Part shown: one piece after another, positions 46,392 to 58,793 of the stretch
Position numbering within the stretch: the first letter of the stretch is position 1
How the letters are laid out: the number at the start of each line of letters is the position of its first letter
DNA from: Trichobilharzia szidati
Taxonomy: Eukaryota > Platyhelminthes > Trematoda > Strigeidida > Schistosomatidae
Assembly (NCBI GenBank): GCA_944472155.2
Contig: OX235277.1
Location: forward strand, 19,478,804-19,542,803
Direction of reading: 5' to 3'
Length of the DNA: 64,000 nt
Program-made: the position numbers and the translations under genes
Notes under the pieces: generated by a model
What the model was told of the DNA's origin: nothing
The model's database searches: none
Seen by the model: the letters and a program-made list of their open reading frames with translations, nothing else

Positions 46392-47696
46392 TTAAGATAG
46401 GGCTAACGGTAGCTTTTGTATCGCGGAATCACTTGTAGGTACTTTGGCTGTCTTGGTTGTCGTTGTGATCTCCTTGGCTGCTGGGACACTATTTTGGCCA
46501 TGTGACGTTTTCGGATCCGTCGTATCTATCAATAGCTCAAATTGTACGTCGGTGGACTTGGAATCGTTAAACTGTTTACTAACTAGTCTATTTCTTATTT
46601 GATTGGCATACCTGACCCAAATAAGGTCTCCAACCTTGACCTTGTAAATGACTTTGCCTTTTCTTCCGACGATCACTCCAGAAACCCATGGACGATCTCT
46701 TCGTATGTAATCTTTTGTAGATTTGTACTTGATCTGAAAGTCGTATCCTAGTAGCATAGTCGTCCATCGTTGGAGTCGATTGGCTGTATAGACTGGGATA
46801 CCTTTCTTGGAGCCAAAAATTGATAAGAGTGGTTTGTGATCAGTAAAAAGTGTGGACTTTCGGCCAAGCAGCATTTTGTGGAACTTTTGAATCTCAAACA
46901 CGAGCGCTGATCCTTCCTTTTCGACCTGACTGTAATTCTGCTCCACCTTTGTCAAGATTCGCGATGCATATGCTATTGGCTTTTCAACACCGTCTAGAAA
47001 CACATGTGAAATGACAGCGCCAATACCATAGCTGGACACATCTGCAGCTAATGTTATATCCAGCTTTGGATTGTAATGTGTTAACAGCAGGTCAGACTGG
47101 AGTAATTTCCTGACCTTGATGAAAGCTTTTTGGTATTCTTCTGACCAGTTGCATTTAGCATTCTTCTTGAATAACTGATTCATTGGGACCCTGAGACGAT
47201 GTAAATCTGGCAGGGGGGCACTGTAGTAACTGATCATCCCCAGGAAGGACTGCAACGTACTGAGAATAATAGGGGCAGGCATCTGTTGAATTGCTGACAC
47301 ACTGGAGGGGTCCGGTTTGCGACCATCTTTGTCAAAAATGAATCCCAGGTACTTCACTGAAGTCATGAAAAAATTGCACTTATTCGGATGTAAATGTAAA
47401 TCGGAATCATTGAGTATTGTCAGAACTTTATCCAACCGATTGAAGAGTTCGAATTGAGTTTCTCCCGTGACTATGATATCATCGAGGGAAATGGCCACTC
47501 TCGATACACCAGCTAATATTGCATCCATTATCTGTTGGAATATAGCAGGAGCAGGTTTAACACCATATGGAACTCGCTGGAACTGATACAGCCCTTTGTG
47601 AGTGTTGATTGTCAGAAGCTCTTTAGAATCATCTTCGACTTCGATCTGTAGGTATGCCTCAGCTAGATCAAGTTTACTGAAGTATTTACCGCCCAC
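46392..47696 (-). pseudogene. pol: RT-RNase H fused to an integrase C-terminal tail, copy X
   Basis: A 434-residue frame. GGKYFSKLDLAEAYLQIEV (RT motif A), PYGVKPAPAIFQQIMD, and the active site ISLDDIIVTG (SLDD, where gypsy elements usually have YVDD/YLDD or FLDD). RNase H: LAADVSSYGIGAVISHVF, the Glu in VEKEGSALVFEIQKFH, and TDHKPLLSIF. After DFQIKYKSTKDY the frame passes directly to RPWVSGVIVGRKGKVIYKVK and GDLIWVRYANQIR, a segment normally found after the integrase core. The zinc-binding and DDE parts (several hundred residues) are missing without loss of frame. The RT N-terminus is in another frame upstream. Confidence 0.88.
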
Positions 47697-48440
47697 TCAG
47701 TTTGACAAATAGATCTTGCGATACTGGTTGTGGATACGGTTGATCTTCAAGGGCATTTTTGAGTCCTGTTGCGAAATCAGCACAAAGTCTGATGGTACAG
47801 TTTGCTTTCTTGAAAACTACTATGGGGGCTGCCCAGGATGAGTAATCGACTGGCTTGATTACGTTCAGCTTTTCTAAACGATCCAGCCCTGCATGAAGGG
47901 ACAATAATGTGGCATACGGTACTGTGCGTTTTGGTCTAAAAACTGGTTTGGCATCAGGTTTGAGGTATAGTCTGGCTTTTTGTACGGAACAGCAAACAAA
48001 AGACTCTTGAAAAACGGCAGCGTGTTTGGTGCGAAGATGACTGATGAACTTTGCTGTCGAGTTCGGATGCATCAACATGTTGGTGGGACTATCTGAGCAC
48101 TGTACTTTGGAACAAATTGAGTTCAGTGGGACATCCCAGAGTTTCATCTTTTCGATCCAGTCAATACCAAGCAAGTTCAAATCATGACGCTTGGTGATGT
48201 AGCATGTTCCTTGGAACGAGGTCGACCAGAAAGGTACGTCGCATTCAATCTGGCCAGATAATTTCATTACGTCACTCGACGCGTTTCTTGCAGTATGCTT
48301 CGTTCTATGATACGGTGGACACCCGAGTGCCTGCCACGTCTGGGGAGATATGATTGTGATATCAGAAGCAGTATCTAACCGTAGTCGAACTGGCTTCTGG
48401 TTGATAGAAAGTGTGACAAACTTCCTTTTTGACTCGAAGT
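47686..48440 (-). pseudogene. pol: Protease and RT N-terminal part, copy X
   Basis: The frame opens upstream of VTLSINQKPVRLRLDTASD, where DTA is the aspartic protease motif (near 48,375), followed by ITIISPQTWQALGCPP. Then come the protease-RT link (LNLLGIDWIEKMKLW) and RT fingers (PVFRPKRTVPY, SSWAAPIVVFKKANCTIRLC). It ends QDLFVKLSGR then stop. One extra G in AGTGGGCGG (near 47,694) breaks the natural SGGKYFSKL reading, so RT is split at motif A. The same lesion is in copy Y. Confidence 0.85.
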
Positions 48441-49379
48441 CAACTTTGAAGGTAGCTGATTTGAGGTTTCGTCGACCGAGATCGAAACTTTCGTGACTGT
48501 ACCATCGTATTGTGAGATCGGATTGATCTAGGTTTCACTGGGGGACAAAATCCTTCCTTGTGACCATACTTGTTACAGATACTGCATTTATATCTTTTAT
48601 ACGGGTAAAATTTACCAAAATACCACAAAACCAACAATTTGTGAGAGGCTTGTGTTTGACTTGACAGCCTGAACAGAAGTAAATTCATGAACTTGACCGT
48701 CCTCAATCAACTTTGTGTCATGCTTTAGATTGATGATTCGCTGGCACTCAGCAGTGACCTTCTGTAAAGTCATTTCCGGTTTGCGTTCATTCTCTGCAAG
48801 GATTCGGGTACGAATATCACTGTCAATTGAAGATTTGAGACCGCAAACAAAAATCAAACATTTAAACTGGTCATCCGTAAGTGATTGAATTTTCGATCGC
48901 TCGAATTCACGATTCACCTTACCAGCATAGGTGAGGATGTCACCTTCTGGATCTTTGGATATCTTGAAACAATTGTAACGGATACTGAAGAGTGATAACT
49001 GTTCGCCGAAAGTATTGGTTAACGTTTGAGCGGTTTCTTCAAAGTTGAGTTCTCTGGAGTTCTTTGGTAGAATATGATTGACATATTTGTTATGTTCGGC
49101 TGGAGCAAGTTTCCGAAGGAGTAGTCTCACTTTGGCCGATTCATCTAGGCGAGCGCATTTAACCCGGAACAGATTTTCATAACGTCGAAACCAAGCTTCA
49201 AACGTCACGCTCGTTGAAGGTTCGAAATTGAACTCTACAATTGAACTCCCAATAGATTCGGTTTTCTCTGAGTTGGAACTGCCGAGATTTTGAATTGAAA
49301 ACTGCTTTGTAAGTTTTTCAATCAAGCTGAGCTGGCAAGCTTCAAACTGTTGCTGTTGTTGATTAAGGAGAAGTTGCAT
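48440..49379 (-). pseudogene. gag: gag with zinc knuckle, copy X
   Basis: From 49,379 a 255-residue frame begins MQLLLNQQQQQFEACQ, passes a capsid-like helical region (FEAWFRRYENLFRVK, VRLLLRKLAPAEHNKYV, LSLFSIRYNCFKI) and ends at about 48,612. The zinc knuckle lies in the overlapping frame to 48,440: CSICNKYGHKEGFC, a complete CX2CX4HX4C. A frameshift near 48,610-48,640 therefore separates capsid from knuckle, and another near 48,450 separates the knuckle from the protease. A single gag-pol product cannot be read. Confidence 0.85.
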
Positions 49380-49487
49380 TTGTTCAAATGAAATTGTCTT
49401 TTGGAAGACAGGTTGGATGTACAGTGGATGATCTGGGTTTTATTTCACTGTATTTAACTGCAATGAATTCGAAACCCCGTCGCCAAC

Positions 49488-49789
49488 TGTTATGATGCTA
49501 GATCTTTTGTCACGAGGTCACTGCTTATCTACTGACCAGTGCTCATCTCGCTGGTAAAGCAGAACACGCGAGAATCAGCGGTAAAACCAGGTTCATTTAT
49601 TATGACAAAAGTGACTGTATTCATACAGAAAATAAGGTAGACTGGAAATCAACCAATCCGGTTGAGAGTTGGAATTGTGCAAGCGTCCAATCAGAAGCAG
49701 GAACAATTGCATGTCAACGACTTCTTAATAACGCGATAATAACTTGACTGATGACCTGATAATTGCATGTGTTTTGCCTCTTCCTAACA
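49488..49789 (-). repeat. LTR B (shared middle LTR)
   Basis: 302 bp. Serves as 5' LTR of copy X and 3' LTR of copy Y. Confidence 0.93.
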
Positions 49790-49798
49790 CCTCCCCTT

Positions 49799-51103
49799 TT
49801 AAGATAGGGCTAACGGTAGCTTTTGTATCGCGGAATCACTTGTAGGTACTTTGGCTGTCTTGGTTGTCGTTGTGATCTCCTTGGCTGCTGGGACACTATT
49901 TTGGCCATGTGACGTTTTCGGATCCGTCGTATCTATCAATAGCTCAAATTGTACGTCGGTGGACTTGGAATCGTTAAACTGTTTACTAACTAGTCTATTT
50001 CTTATTTGATTGGCATACCTGACCCAAATAAGGTCTCCAACCTTGACCTTGTAAATGACTTTGCCTTTTCTTCCGACGATCACTCCAGAAACCCATGGAC
50101 GATCTCTTCGTATGTAATCTTTTGTAGATTTGTACTTGATCTGAAAGTCGTATCCTAGTAGCATAGTCGTCCATCGTTGGAGTCGATTGGCTGTATAGAC
50201 TGGGATACCTTTCTTGGAGCCAAAAATTGATAAGAGTGGTTTGTGATCAGTAAAAAGTGTGGACTTTCGGCCAAGCAGCATTTTGTGGAACTTTTGAATC
50301 TCAAACACGAGCGCTGATCCTTCCTTTTCGACCTGACTGTAATTCTGCTCCACCTTTGTCAAGATTCGCGATGCATATGCTATTGGCTTTTCAACACCGT
50401 CTAGAAACACATGTGAAATGACAGCGCCAATACCATAGCTGGACACATCTGCAGCTAATGTTATATCCAGCTTTGGATTGTAATGTGTTAACAGCAGGTC
50501 AGACTGGAGTAATTTCCTGACCTTGATGAAAGCTTTTTGGTATTCTTCTGACCAGTTGCATTTAGCATTCTTCTTGAATAACTGATTCATTGGGACCCTG
50601 AGACGATGTAAATCTGGCAGGGGGGCACTGTAGTAACTGATCATCCCCAGGAAGGACTGCAACGTACTGAGAATAATAGGGGCAGGCATCTGTTGAATTG
50701 CTGACACACTGGAGGGGTCCGGTTTGCGACCATCTTTGTCAAAAATGAATCCCAGGTACTTCACTGAAGTCATGAAAAAATTGCACTTATTCGGATGTAA
50801 ATGTAAATCGGAATCATTGAGTATTGTCAGAACTTTATCCAACCGATTGAAGAGTTCGAATTGAGTTTCTCCCGTGACTATGATATCATCGAGGGAAATG
50901 GCCACTCTCGATACACCAGCTAATATTGCATCCATTATCTGTTGGAATATAGCAGGAGCAGGTTTAACACCATATGGAACTCGCTGGAACTGATACAGCC
51001 CTTTGTGAGTGTTGATTGTCAGAAGCTCTTTAGAATCATCTTCGACTTCGATCTGTAGGTATGCCTCAGCTAGATCAAGTTTACTGAAGTATTTACCGCC
51101 CAC
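49799..51103 (-). pseudogene. pol: RT-RNase H fused to an integrase C-terminal tail, copy Y
   Basis: 434 residues, identical in translation to copy X, with the same SLDD active site and the same direct joining of STKDY to the RPWVSGVIVG segment. The integrase deletion therefore predates the tandem duplication, or was homogenised between copies. Confidence 0.88.
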
Positions 51104-51847
51104 TCAGTTTGACAAATAGATCTTGCGATACTGGTTGTGGATACGGTTGATCTTCAAGGGCATTTTTGAGTCCTGTTGCGAAATCAGCACAAAGTCTGAT
51201 GGTACAGTTTGCTTTCTTGAAAACTACTATGGGGGCTGCCCAGGATGAGTAATCGACTGGCTTGATTACGTTCAGCTTTTCTAAACGATCCAGCCCTGCA
51301 TGAAGGGACAATAATGTGGCATACGGTACTGTGCGTTTTGGTCTAAAAACTGGTTTGGCATCAGGTTTGAGGTATAGTCTGGCTTTTTGTACGGAACAGC
51401 AAACAAAAGACTCTTGAAAAACGGCAGCGTGTTTGGTGCGAAGATGACTGATGAACTTTGCTGTCGAGTTCGGATGCATCAACATGTTGGTGGGACTATC
51501 TGAGCACTGTACATTGGAACAAATTGAGTTCAGTGGGACATCCCAGAGTTTCATCTTTTCGATCCAGTCAATACCAAGCAAGTTCAAATCATGACGCTTG
51601 GTGATGTAGCATGTTCCTTGGAACGAGGTCGACCAGAAAGGTACGTCGCATTCAATCTGGCCAGATAATTTCATTACGTCACTCGACGCGTTTCTTGCAG
51701 TATGCTTCGTTCTATGATACGGTGGACACCCGAGTGCCTGCCACGTCTGGGGAGATATGATTGTGATATCAGAAGCAGTATCTAACCGTAGTCGAACTGG
51801 CTTCTGGTTGATAGAAAGTGTGACAAACTTCCTTTTTGACTCGAAGT
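51093..51847 (-). pseudogene. pol: Protease and RT N-terminal part, copy Y
   Basis: Same content and same terminal frameshift as copy X. The visible amino-acid difference is Asn for Lys in ICSNVQCSD (near 51,512). Confidence 0.85.
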
Positions 51848-52786
51848 CAACTTTGAAGGTAGCTGATTTGAGGTTTCGTCGACCGAGATCGAAACTTTCG
51901 TGACTGTACCATCGTATTGTGAGATCGGATTGATCTAGGTTTCACTGGGGGACAAAATCCTTCCTTGTGACCATACTTGTTACAGATACTGCATTTATAT
52001 CTTTTATACGGGTAAAATTTACCAAAATACCACAAAACCAACAATTTGTGAGAGGCTTGTGTTTGACTTGACAGCCTGAACAGAAGTAAATTCATGAACT
52101 TGACCGTCCTCAATCAACTTCGTGTCATGCTTTAGATTGATGATTCGCTGGCACTCAGCAGTTACCTTCTGTAAAGTCATGTCCGGTTTGCGTTCAATCT
52201 CTGCAAGGATTCGGGTACGAATATCACTGTCAATTGAAGATTTGAGACCGCAAACAAAAATCAGGCATTTAAACTGGTCATCCGTAAGTGATCGAATTTT
52301 CGATCGCTCGAATTCACGATTCACCTTACCAGCATAGGTGAGGATATCATCTTCTGGATCTTTGGATATCTTGAAACAATTGTAACGGATACTGAAGAGT
52401 GATAACTGTTCGCCGAAAGTATTGGTTAACGTTTGAACGGTTTCTTCAAAGTTGAGTTCTCTGGAGTTCTTTGGTAGAATATGATTGACATATTTGTTAT
52501 GTTCGGCTGGAGCAAGTTTCCGAAGGAGTAGTCTCACTTTGGCCGATTCATCTAGGTGAGCGCATTTAACCCGGAACAGATTTTCATAACGTCGAAACCA
52601 AGCTTCAAACGTCACGCTCGTTGAAGGTTCGAAATTGAACTCTACAATTGAACTCCCAATAGATTCGGTTTTCTCTGAGTTGGAACTGCCGAGATTTTGA
52701 ATTGAAAACTGCTTTGTAAGTTTTTCAATCAAGCTGAGCTGGCAAGCTTCAAACTGTTGCTGTTGTTGATGAAGGAGAAGTTGCAT
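51847..52786 (-). pseudogene. gag: gag with zinc knuckle, copy Y
   Basis: Same structure as copy X (capsid frame 52,786-52,019, knuckle frame 52,113-51,847). The capsid part carries about nine amino-acid differences from copy X, while the RT part carries none, so similarity is uneven along the element. Confidence 0.85.
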
Positions 52787-52894
52787 TTGTTCAAATGAAA
52801 TTGTCTTTTGGAAGACAGGTTGGATGTACAGTGGATGATCTGGGTTTTATTTGACTGTATTGAACTGCAATGGATTCGAAACCCCGTCGCCAAC

Positions 52895-53196
52895 TGTTAT
52901 GATGCTAGATCTTTTGTCACGAGGTCACTGCTTATCTACTGACCAGTGCTCATCTCGCTGGTAAAGCAGAACACGCGAGAATCAGCGGTAAAACCAGGTT
53001 CATTTATTATGACAAAAGTGACTGTATTCATACAGAAAATAAGGTAGACTGGAAATCAACCAATCCGGTTGAGAGTTGGAATTGTGCAAGCGTCCAATCA
53101 GAAGCAGGAACAATTGCATGTCAACGACTTCTTAATAACGCGATAATAACTTGACTGATGACCTGATAATTGCATGTGTTTTGCCTCTTCCTAACA
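52895..53196 (-). repeat. LTR C (5'-most on the minus strand)
   Basis: 302 bp, followed on the plus strand by CACAGTATAAATAATTCC, which matches the flank of the solo LTR in the left arm. Confidence 0.93.
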
Positions 53197-54628
53197 CACA
53201 GTATAAATAATTCCACTTTTGTTGGGTTGCAAATTTCTTTTTCATCAGCATATCTCTTCGGTGCATAACTGATACCTCATGTCACCCAACAAAAATAGAT
53301 GTCAAGCATACTTCACTAATATATACTTGGGAAATAAATTTTCACCTTGACTAATTCCAATAACTTATATTACATGAAATGGGAAGTCAAAGTTTATTCA
53401 GAATCACCTTTCTTTGAGGTTTATGGTCCATTTAGGAAAGCAGAATTCCGCTCAAAGAAAGTTTTTTGATGAGATTTCTTGATTATCCATTCGTTAACCC
53501 CAGTAATATTTCACATCCATCTATTCTATCAATTCTTTCTCCCTCTTTCCTTGAATCAAAAATCCATATGAATATTGAAAGTGTTTCTGCGCATGCGACA
53601 TTGCAGTGATACGTGATTGGGCATGAGTAATAAAGCTTATACTTTTCATAAGTAATCCTCAAAGTCACACACTGTTGATACTGACCGATGTGAAAAATTC
53701 CTTGTTTGTTAATAAAGTTTTTCGAAAATTATCAAGCAATCAGTACGATTTAGACCTAACTAAATGTCTATGGGTTCAGACAATCCTATCATTTTGAAGA
53801 GGGTTGTTATGAATGGGAAAATATCGCGAAATAATTTTGAGAGAAATTTAGACTATTAATTTAATTTTCCCAAAAATATTTGAAACTTTTTGTCAAGAGC
53901 CAATTATTTTCAAGATTCTTACTTGTTCTATTAAAAACAGTGAGCTCTTGCGAACGTGAGTAAATCATGGGCTACCATATCATTTTGAGTCAATACCTAA
54001 ATTTATATTAAATATTTTGATGATACAATGTTCTCATTTTCACATTTCAATTACCTTTTCAAATAGTATCACCTGGAAATCATAATTTCGACTGGAAATT
54101 ATTTATAATGATGTCTGATATTTTCTGACTGAGGAACATAGAACAGATAATTGAATGCACAATTTTTGTTTAACAGTAACCTGCTACATTTAGAAAAATG
54201 TTTCAATTACAACGCTGAATTTATTACATTCTATTCATAAATCTATGTGTTTAAACCTGACTTTGAAAAGACGTTTTGAAATATAGTGGCTGAACGGTGA
54301 GTGGAGCTCCACATTTGCAGTGAGTGGACTTCAGATTTAAAAGACGTACTGAGTTCAAGAAGTTCAATGGCTTATGGCTGAAATAATTAGGAGTATTCGG
54401 AAGCTTAAAACGCAGTAAGAAAGAAGTAATGATATAGACGTCTATAGCAAATTATATCTGAACCGCCCATGTAGTACGAAACATTATTACATCGACATCT
54501 ACTGTTGTCACCTGCAACAGCTACTTGATACACTTTCAGTTAACGTCTTCTGTACAAAATGGCTTTGGAATATTCGTCTTGTTCGCTAGCCAACCCTTCA
54601 CATGACGTAAATAGTGTAATAATTATAA

Positions 54629-54668
<40 letters not shown>

Positions 54669-54689
54669 TCAGACAATATTAGTTCCTCT
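53197..54689. other. Right-arm sequence, no feature except a TA run
   Basis: Counterpart of 12,583-14,057. An expanded TA run lies at about 54,630-54,662. No gene recognised. Confidence 0.55.
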
Positions 54690-55620
54690 TTCATTATGAT
54701 AAATACTTATTTTTATTTCATACATTTGGTTCCCGTGATAAATTTGGATAGAGAAAGAAAGACCAGATTTGCAGACCAGATCCACCCAAACATTAAATTC
54801 ATCATGGAATATGAACACAACGACGAATTCAATTTCCTGGACCTAAGTGTAAAAAGAAGAAACGATGAGACAGTTAAAAATTCCATCTAAAGAAAAGAAA
54901 CCTGAACTGAACAATACCATCACTAGCATAGCTTCTGCCTTATAAGCTATAAGCAGGATTAGTAAGGACACTGTACGATAGACCAGGAAGCTATGTTAGC
55001 CGAACAATTTGGAGGAATAATTAGGTTTCGTTGAGAAATGCCTAGGAGAAAATAGAGACCTAAAGGAATTTATACGAAAGTATAGCAGAGAAAAAGATAA
55101 GAAAGTAAAACACCCAACTGTAGAAAAGAAGAAAGTGTTTATTTGTCTCCCATTCAAAGGAGATGCAGTGTCACAAAAGATTGACAAAAGAATGAAAAGT
55201 GCAATAAAAAGAAGCTTCTCTGCAGCTATACGCATAACATTATACAGCAGTACTTCTTATATAAGCCACTCAAAACTGGATAAATACCCTTCTTATGTCA
55301 CCTTCAATTGCGTTTATGAATTGACATGCACTTGCGAGAGTAAGTAAATTGGAAGGACGGGAAAAAGAGCTTCTATCCGGTTTCCTGAACATGTTCCAAA
55401 AAATTGTGCTTGAAAGAAAGCAAATATTCTCAGAGTGCAACTACCAGACATATTGTGCATACTGGTCATCTCGCAGAGATTTCTAAGTCCTTCAAAATAT
55501 TAAATTAGCGAAGGACAGCAAATTCACTACGATTTGATGAAGCGATAGCAGTCAAACGATTCAAACCAGACTTATGCCTACAGAAAAAGAGTGTGATTAA
55601 TCTCTCAACCTCTTGGTAAC
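54690..55620 (+). pseudogene. Penelope-like element fragment, right arm
   Basis: Mirror of 11,640-12,552. Visible blocks: IKFIMEYEHNDEFNFLDLSV (54,696-54,890 frame), FICLPFKGDAVSQKIDKR (55,135-55,347 frame), CVYELTCTCESK, a stop, then IGRTGKRASIRFPEH. The GIY-YIG start has again lost the Tyr of YIG to the same stop, so that mutation is older than the arms' split. A complete RT core is absent. Confidence 0.82.
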
Positions 55621-56515
55621 TAAATTTTGATCTTGATTGCATTAACTAGACATCTAATTCAGTGATCTCAACTCAGTGATCAAATCTCAATCTTATAAAC
55701 TGCAACCACTTTTGATTAGTGAGTTGCTATGTGAACCTAAAAGCTGACACTGTTTGTTAATTTTTCCTGTTTTCTGTCTGAATCTTCCCCCATCTTTTCT
55801 ACTTTGAAAGCATATAAATTGATGATGAGAACTTAAACTGAAAATTGTAATGCTTAAATTTTGGATGCGTCATTTTCATAGTATTTCTTCTCTACTACCA
55901 CTTGAACATTAAAGCATGTTATTCATCATCTATAAAGCCATTGTAATTTCAGGTAGTCTGCAGTTGATGAGGACCTGTGAAATACAATGACGATATCATT
56001 TTATACCGCAAATCTGCTCTTTCTTCCTCTATAGAAGCTTATTTTTATCTTGAGTAATGAAATGTTCAATCACAGACCAAGTCAGTCTCACAGACAGTCA
56101 GAAATCTATTCCACAAATAAATTTATATACGTGTTTACTTTGCCTTAAACCAGACTGCTTAATTTTATCTGTTTGAGTGAAATTAAATTTTTTTGCCATA
56201 AATGGAAAGTGAACCTGGTGTGGGGTGTTTACTTTAACCTGGTCAATGGGATGTATCTACGCCGCATTAAAGTGGCTTAAATATTTCTTATTTAAAGTAA
56301 TGAAAGAAATTAAAACAAACACACTTTCTTCATCCCGTTTAGTGGGTTTAATTTCCAAATGAGTTGCACAAATAATACTAATTGCTATTTAATTTACATC
56401 CACTGTCTTCCGTCCTAACAGCTAGTTGCAACTTTCTCATTTTATATTTGTGTTTGAATTATCAGAAACCTAATAGTCTTATGTGTTGACCAACCTATTA
56501 TATGACATAGACACG
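55621..56515. other. Right-arm sequence with the empty site of the RTE fragment
   Basis: Counterpart of 10,329-11,639. The single 13-mer at 56,242-56,254 (GTCAATGGGATGT) is the unoccupied target of the insertion at 10,602-10,992. Otherwise featureless. Confidence 0.7.
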
Positions 56516-56557
56516 AATGAATGCACATATATATATATATATACATTTGCATTCATT
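56516..56557. repeat. TA-repeat hairpin, right arm
   Basis: AATGAATGCA at 56,516-56,525 and TGCATTCATT at 56,548-56,557 around a TA run. Mirror of 10,287-10,328. Confidence 0.75.
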
Positions 56558-56778
56558 TTCAGACAATCGTGAGTCCTCCTTCATTTTGATAAATACTGAA
56601 TTTGCATGTGTGATACAGTAGGTTTCAATTCATCACTTTTACCAATCTAGTACTATAAGAAGATGAAATTATGCTTCCATTTTTTGTCCAACATGTTCTG
56701 TGTGTCTGCATTCTGGCTGGAAACACGCTATCACACGAAATATATCCTTGTTCACAGAGCAAAGCTTTTTTCTCCAAT

Positions 56779-58240
56779 TTAATTACTAATAAAACAAACC
56801 TGAAAATAAGAATGCATTTTGAGATATGATGAAAGAACTTTATCATTTTGTTTAATCTGTCTTTCTTCTTTGGTAATTGGGTTAGCTTGGCTGTCTTTTA
56901 TAGGCTTCACTTGTGTTGATCTCTTCCCGGATGGAGACTTGGTTATCTGATATAATGTCCTTAGGTCGCTTTTGCTTTTCTCAGCTTCACTAGTCAGGTT
57001 GTCGTAGAATTGTCTTTTATCCTTCCTGGTACTCTTCTTCACTCCTTTGTCCAGTGCTGTGTAAGTTGATCTCAGCATCTCTTTCTCTTGTCCGTCTTTG
57101 CATTGAATCATTTTCTCTTTCACCATTCTCCTCTTCTCTATTAGCTGGCAAGTGTCCGTTGAGAGCCATTGCTTGTCTTGTTTCTTCTTTCTTCCTAAAA
57201 CCGTTGAACACGTTTCATTGAAAATTACCTTCAGAGAGTTCCAGTGGTTTTCCACACATGATTCCTCAGTGGTGCCAGGTAGTGTTTCCTGCTTTGCTCT
57301 GACAGTTGCAGTGAAAATGTCCTGTGTGATTGTGTCCTTCAGTTTTTGAGTGTTGAACTTGCATTGTGGCCTATCCCCAGCTATCCTCGAGGCTTTAAGC
57401 TTCACCTTGAAAATCCCTTGTACTAGATAGTGGTCTGAACCCAAATCTGCTCCTTTCCTCGATCTTGTGTCCAGTAGGCTCCGTCTCCACTTCCTTGAGA
57501 TTGAAATGTAGTCTATCTGGCTTTTGGTGTGTCCATCTGGTGAAATCCATGTTGCCTTGTGTATATCCCTGTGTTTGAACACACTGCCACCAATCACCAA
57601 ATCATTGAAGGCGCAGAAGTCTGAGAAGAATTCACCATTTTCCTTCATTTCACCGAGGGCCTCACGACCCATGGTGAGTTCTCTTCCTGTATTGTCTCCT
57701 CCCAGTTTCGCATTCATATCACCCATCAGGATTTTGATATCGCTCTTTGGGACGTTGTCCATTACTGTTTGTAGTTGACTGTAGAAATCCTCCTTCTTCT
57801 CTTTTTCTGAGACGTTTGTAGGCGCGTAGCATTGAATGATTGTAACCTTCCTTCCTTTTGAGTTGAACCTGGCTGTCATTATCCTGGAGGAGATTGGTTC
57901 CCACTGCATGAGAGCTTTAGCCGCTGTTGGTGACATCATGATGGCGGCTCCCTTGGTGTGCTCGTGATCGTACTCTGGGTGACCGGAGTAGATTATTGTC
58001 TCTCCAGTTGGTAGTTGGCACCTTCCGCATCCGTTCCATCTGCTCTCGCAGATTCCCAACACTTCTATTTTATATCTCCTCATTTCTGCGGCTACCTGAG
58101 CGGCCTTTCCAGTTTCGTACATTATACGAATATTCCCCGTCCCCATCCTTATTTTCGCTATCATCGAAAGAAGGCACATCGGCGGACTGGCTTCTCGAAG
58201 GCTTTCACCAGCCTGCGTTATTTCACTTCTCTGATTGCAG
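56779..58240 (-). pseudogene. RTE endonuclease-only open frame, right arm
   Basis: The frame is open across the endonuclease domain and past the breakpoint, as in the left arm: GICESRWNGCGR, MGDMNAKLGGDNTGRE, GSDHYLVQG. It differs from the left copy in the N-terminal motif (GTGNIRIMYET, Trp to Gly) and at many other residues, and it lacks a two-residue stretch near SEAEKSKSD. The original ATG of the full element reads ATA here (MTQ to ITQ). These changes fit neutral decay of a truncated element. Confidence 0.8.
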
Positions 58241-58415
58241 CGAAAAATAAGGTTATTGTTTGCATTTGTAGAATTTTGAATATATTTGTGCGTTGAAGTT
58301 TTAGTAGCAATTTGGTTAAGTTTTGGGGGTGAAGTTGCTAGCACCACGCCCCAACCCTCCCTCTTTATCTGGGCTTGGGACCGGCTAGAATACTAGTGAC
58401 CTAGTAATCCAGGCG
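56848..58415 (-). mobile_element. RTE element, 3'-truncated, right arm
   Basis: Mirror of 8,424-9,997 with the same 3' breakpoint (plus strand TTGTTTAATCTGTC at 56,848). The 5' block containing CCTAGTAATCCAGGCG ends near 58,415. Confidence 0.88.
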
Positions 58416-58440
58416 TATAACTGGTGTTGAATTATTTGTT

Positions 58441-58793
58441 AGTGTTTCAGCTGCGAAGCTTCCACTGTCTCACTAGACAACATCTTCAGCGCATACTTCA
58501 ATATAAAGCGAACCTTTAGAATTCTTTACAAATTCATAAAGCATCTCTCCTAGAGACCCTGAACGTATTTGATCGTTTCGTATATTTTTCACCCTCTATT
58601 CCACCAATGTTGGTAATGATCATCTTGTTGACTTAATAGTTGACTTTTGGACAAGTAACTTCCTTGTTATTGATGGCTGATAAAGTGGCAGAGAATTCTG
58701 AAAGCTCACCTCAAATCGAGATATATGCTGAAGATGTTGTCTAGTAAGACAATGAGAGCTTTGCAAGTAAACCATCCAGTTCAGAGAACACAA
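58441..58793. repeat. Second foldback repeat, right arm
   Basis: Mirror of 8,048-8,400, with inverted CTGAAGATGTTGTCTAG ends. Confidence 0.6.

Larger units (their letters stand above)
46081..53196 (-). mobile_element. Tandem gypsy provirus LTR-internal-LTR-internal-LTR
   Basis: Three 302-bp LTRs (46,081-46,382; 49,488-49,789; 52,895-53,196) separate two internal regions of 3,105 bp each. Read on the minus strand, TTGGCGACGGGG follows each 5' LTR (primer-binding-site position) and AAAAGGGGAGG precedes each 3' LTR (polypurine tract). Both internal regions encode gag, protease, RT and RNase H but lack the integrase catalytic core. Short GTG repeats flank the whole array. Such arrays arise by recombination between LTRs of two copies; the left arm keeps only a solo LTR at the site. 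Confidence 0.95.
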
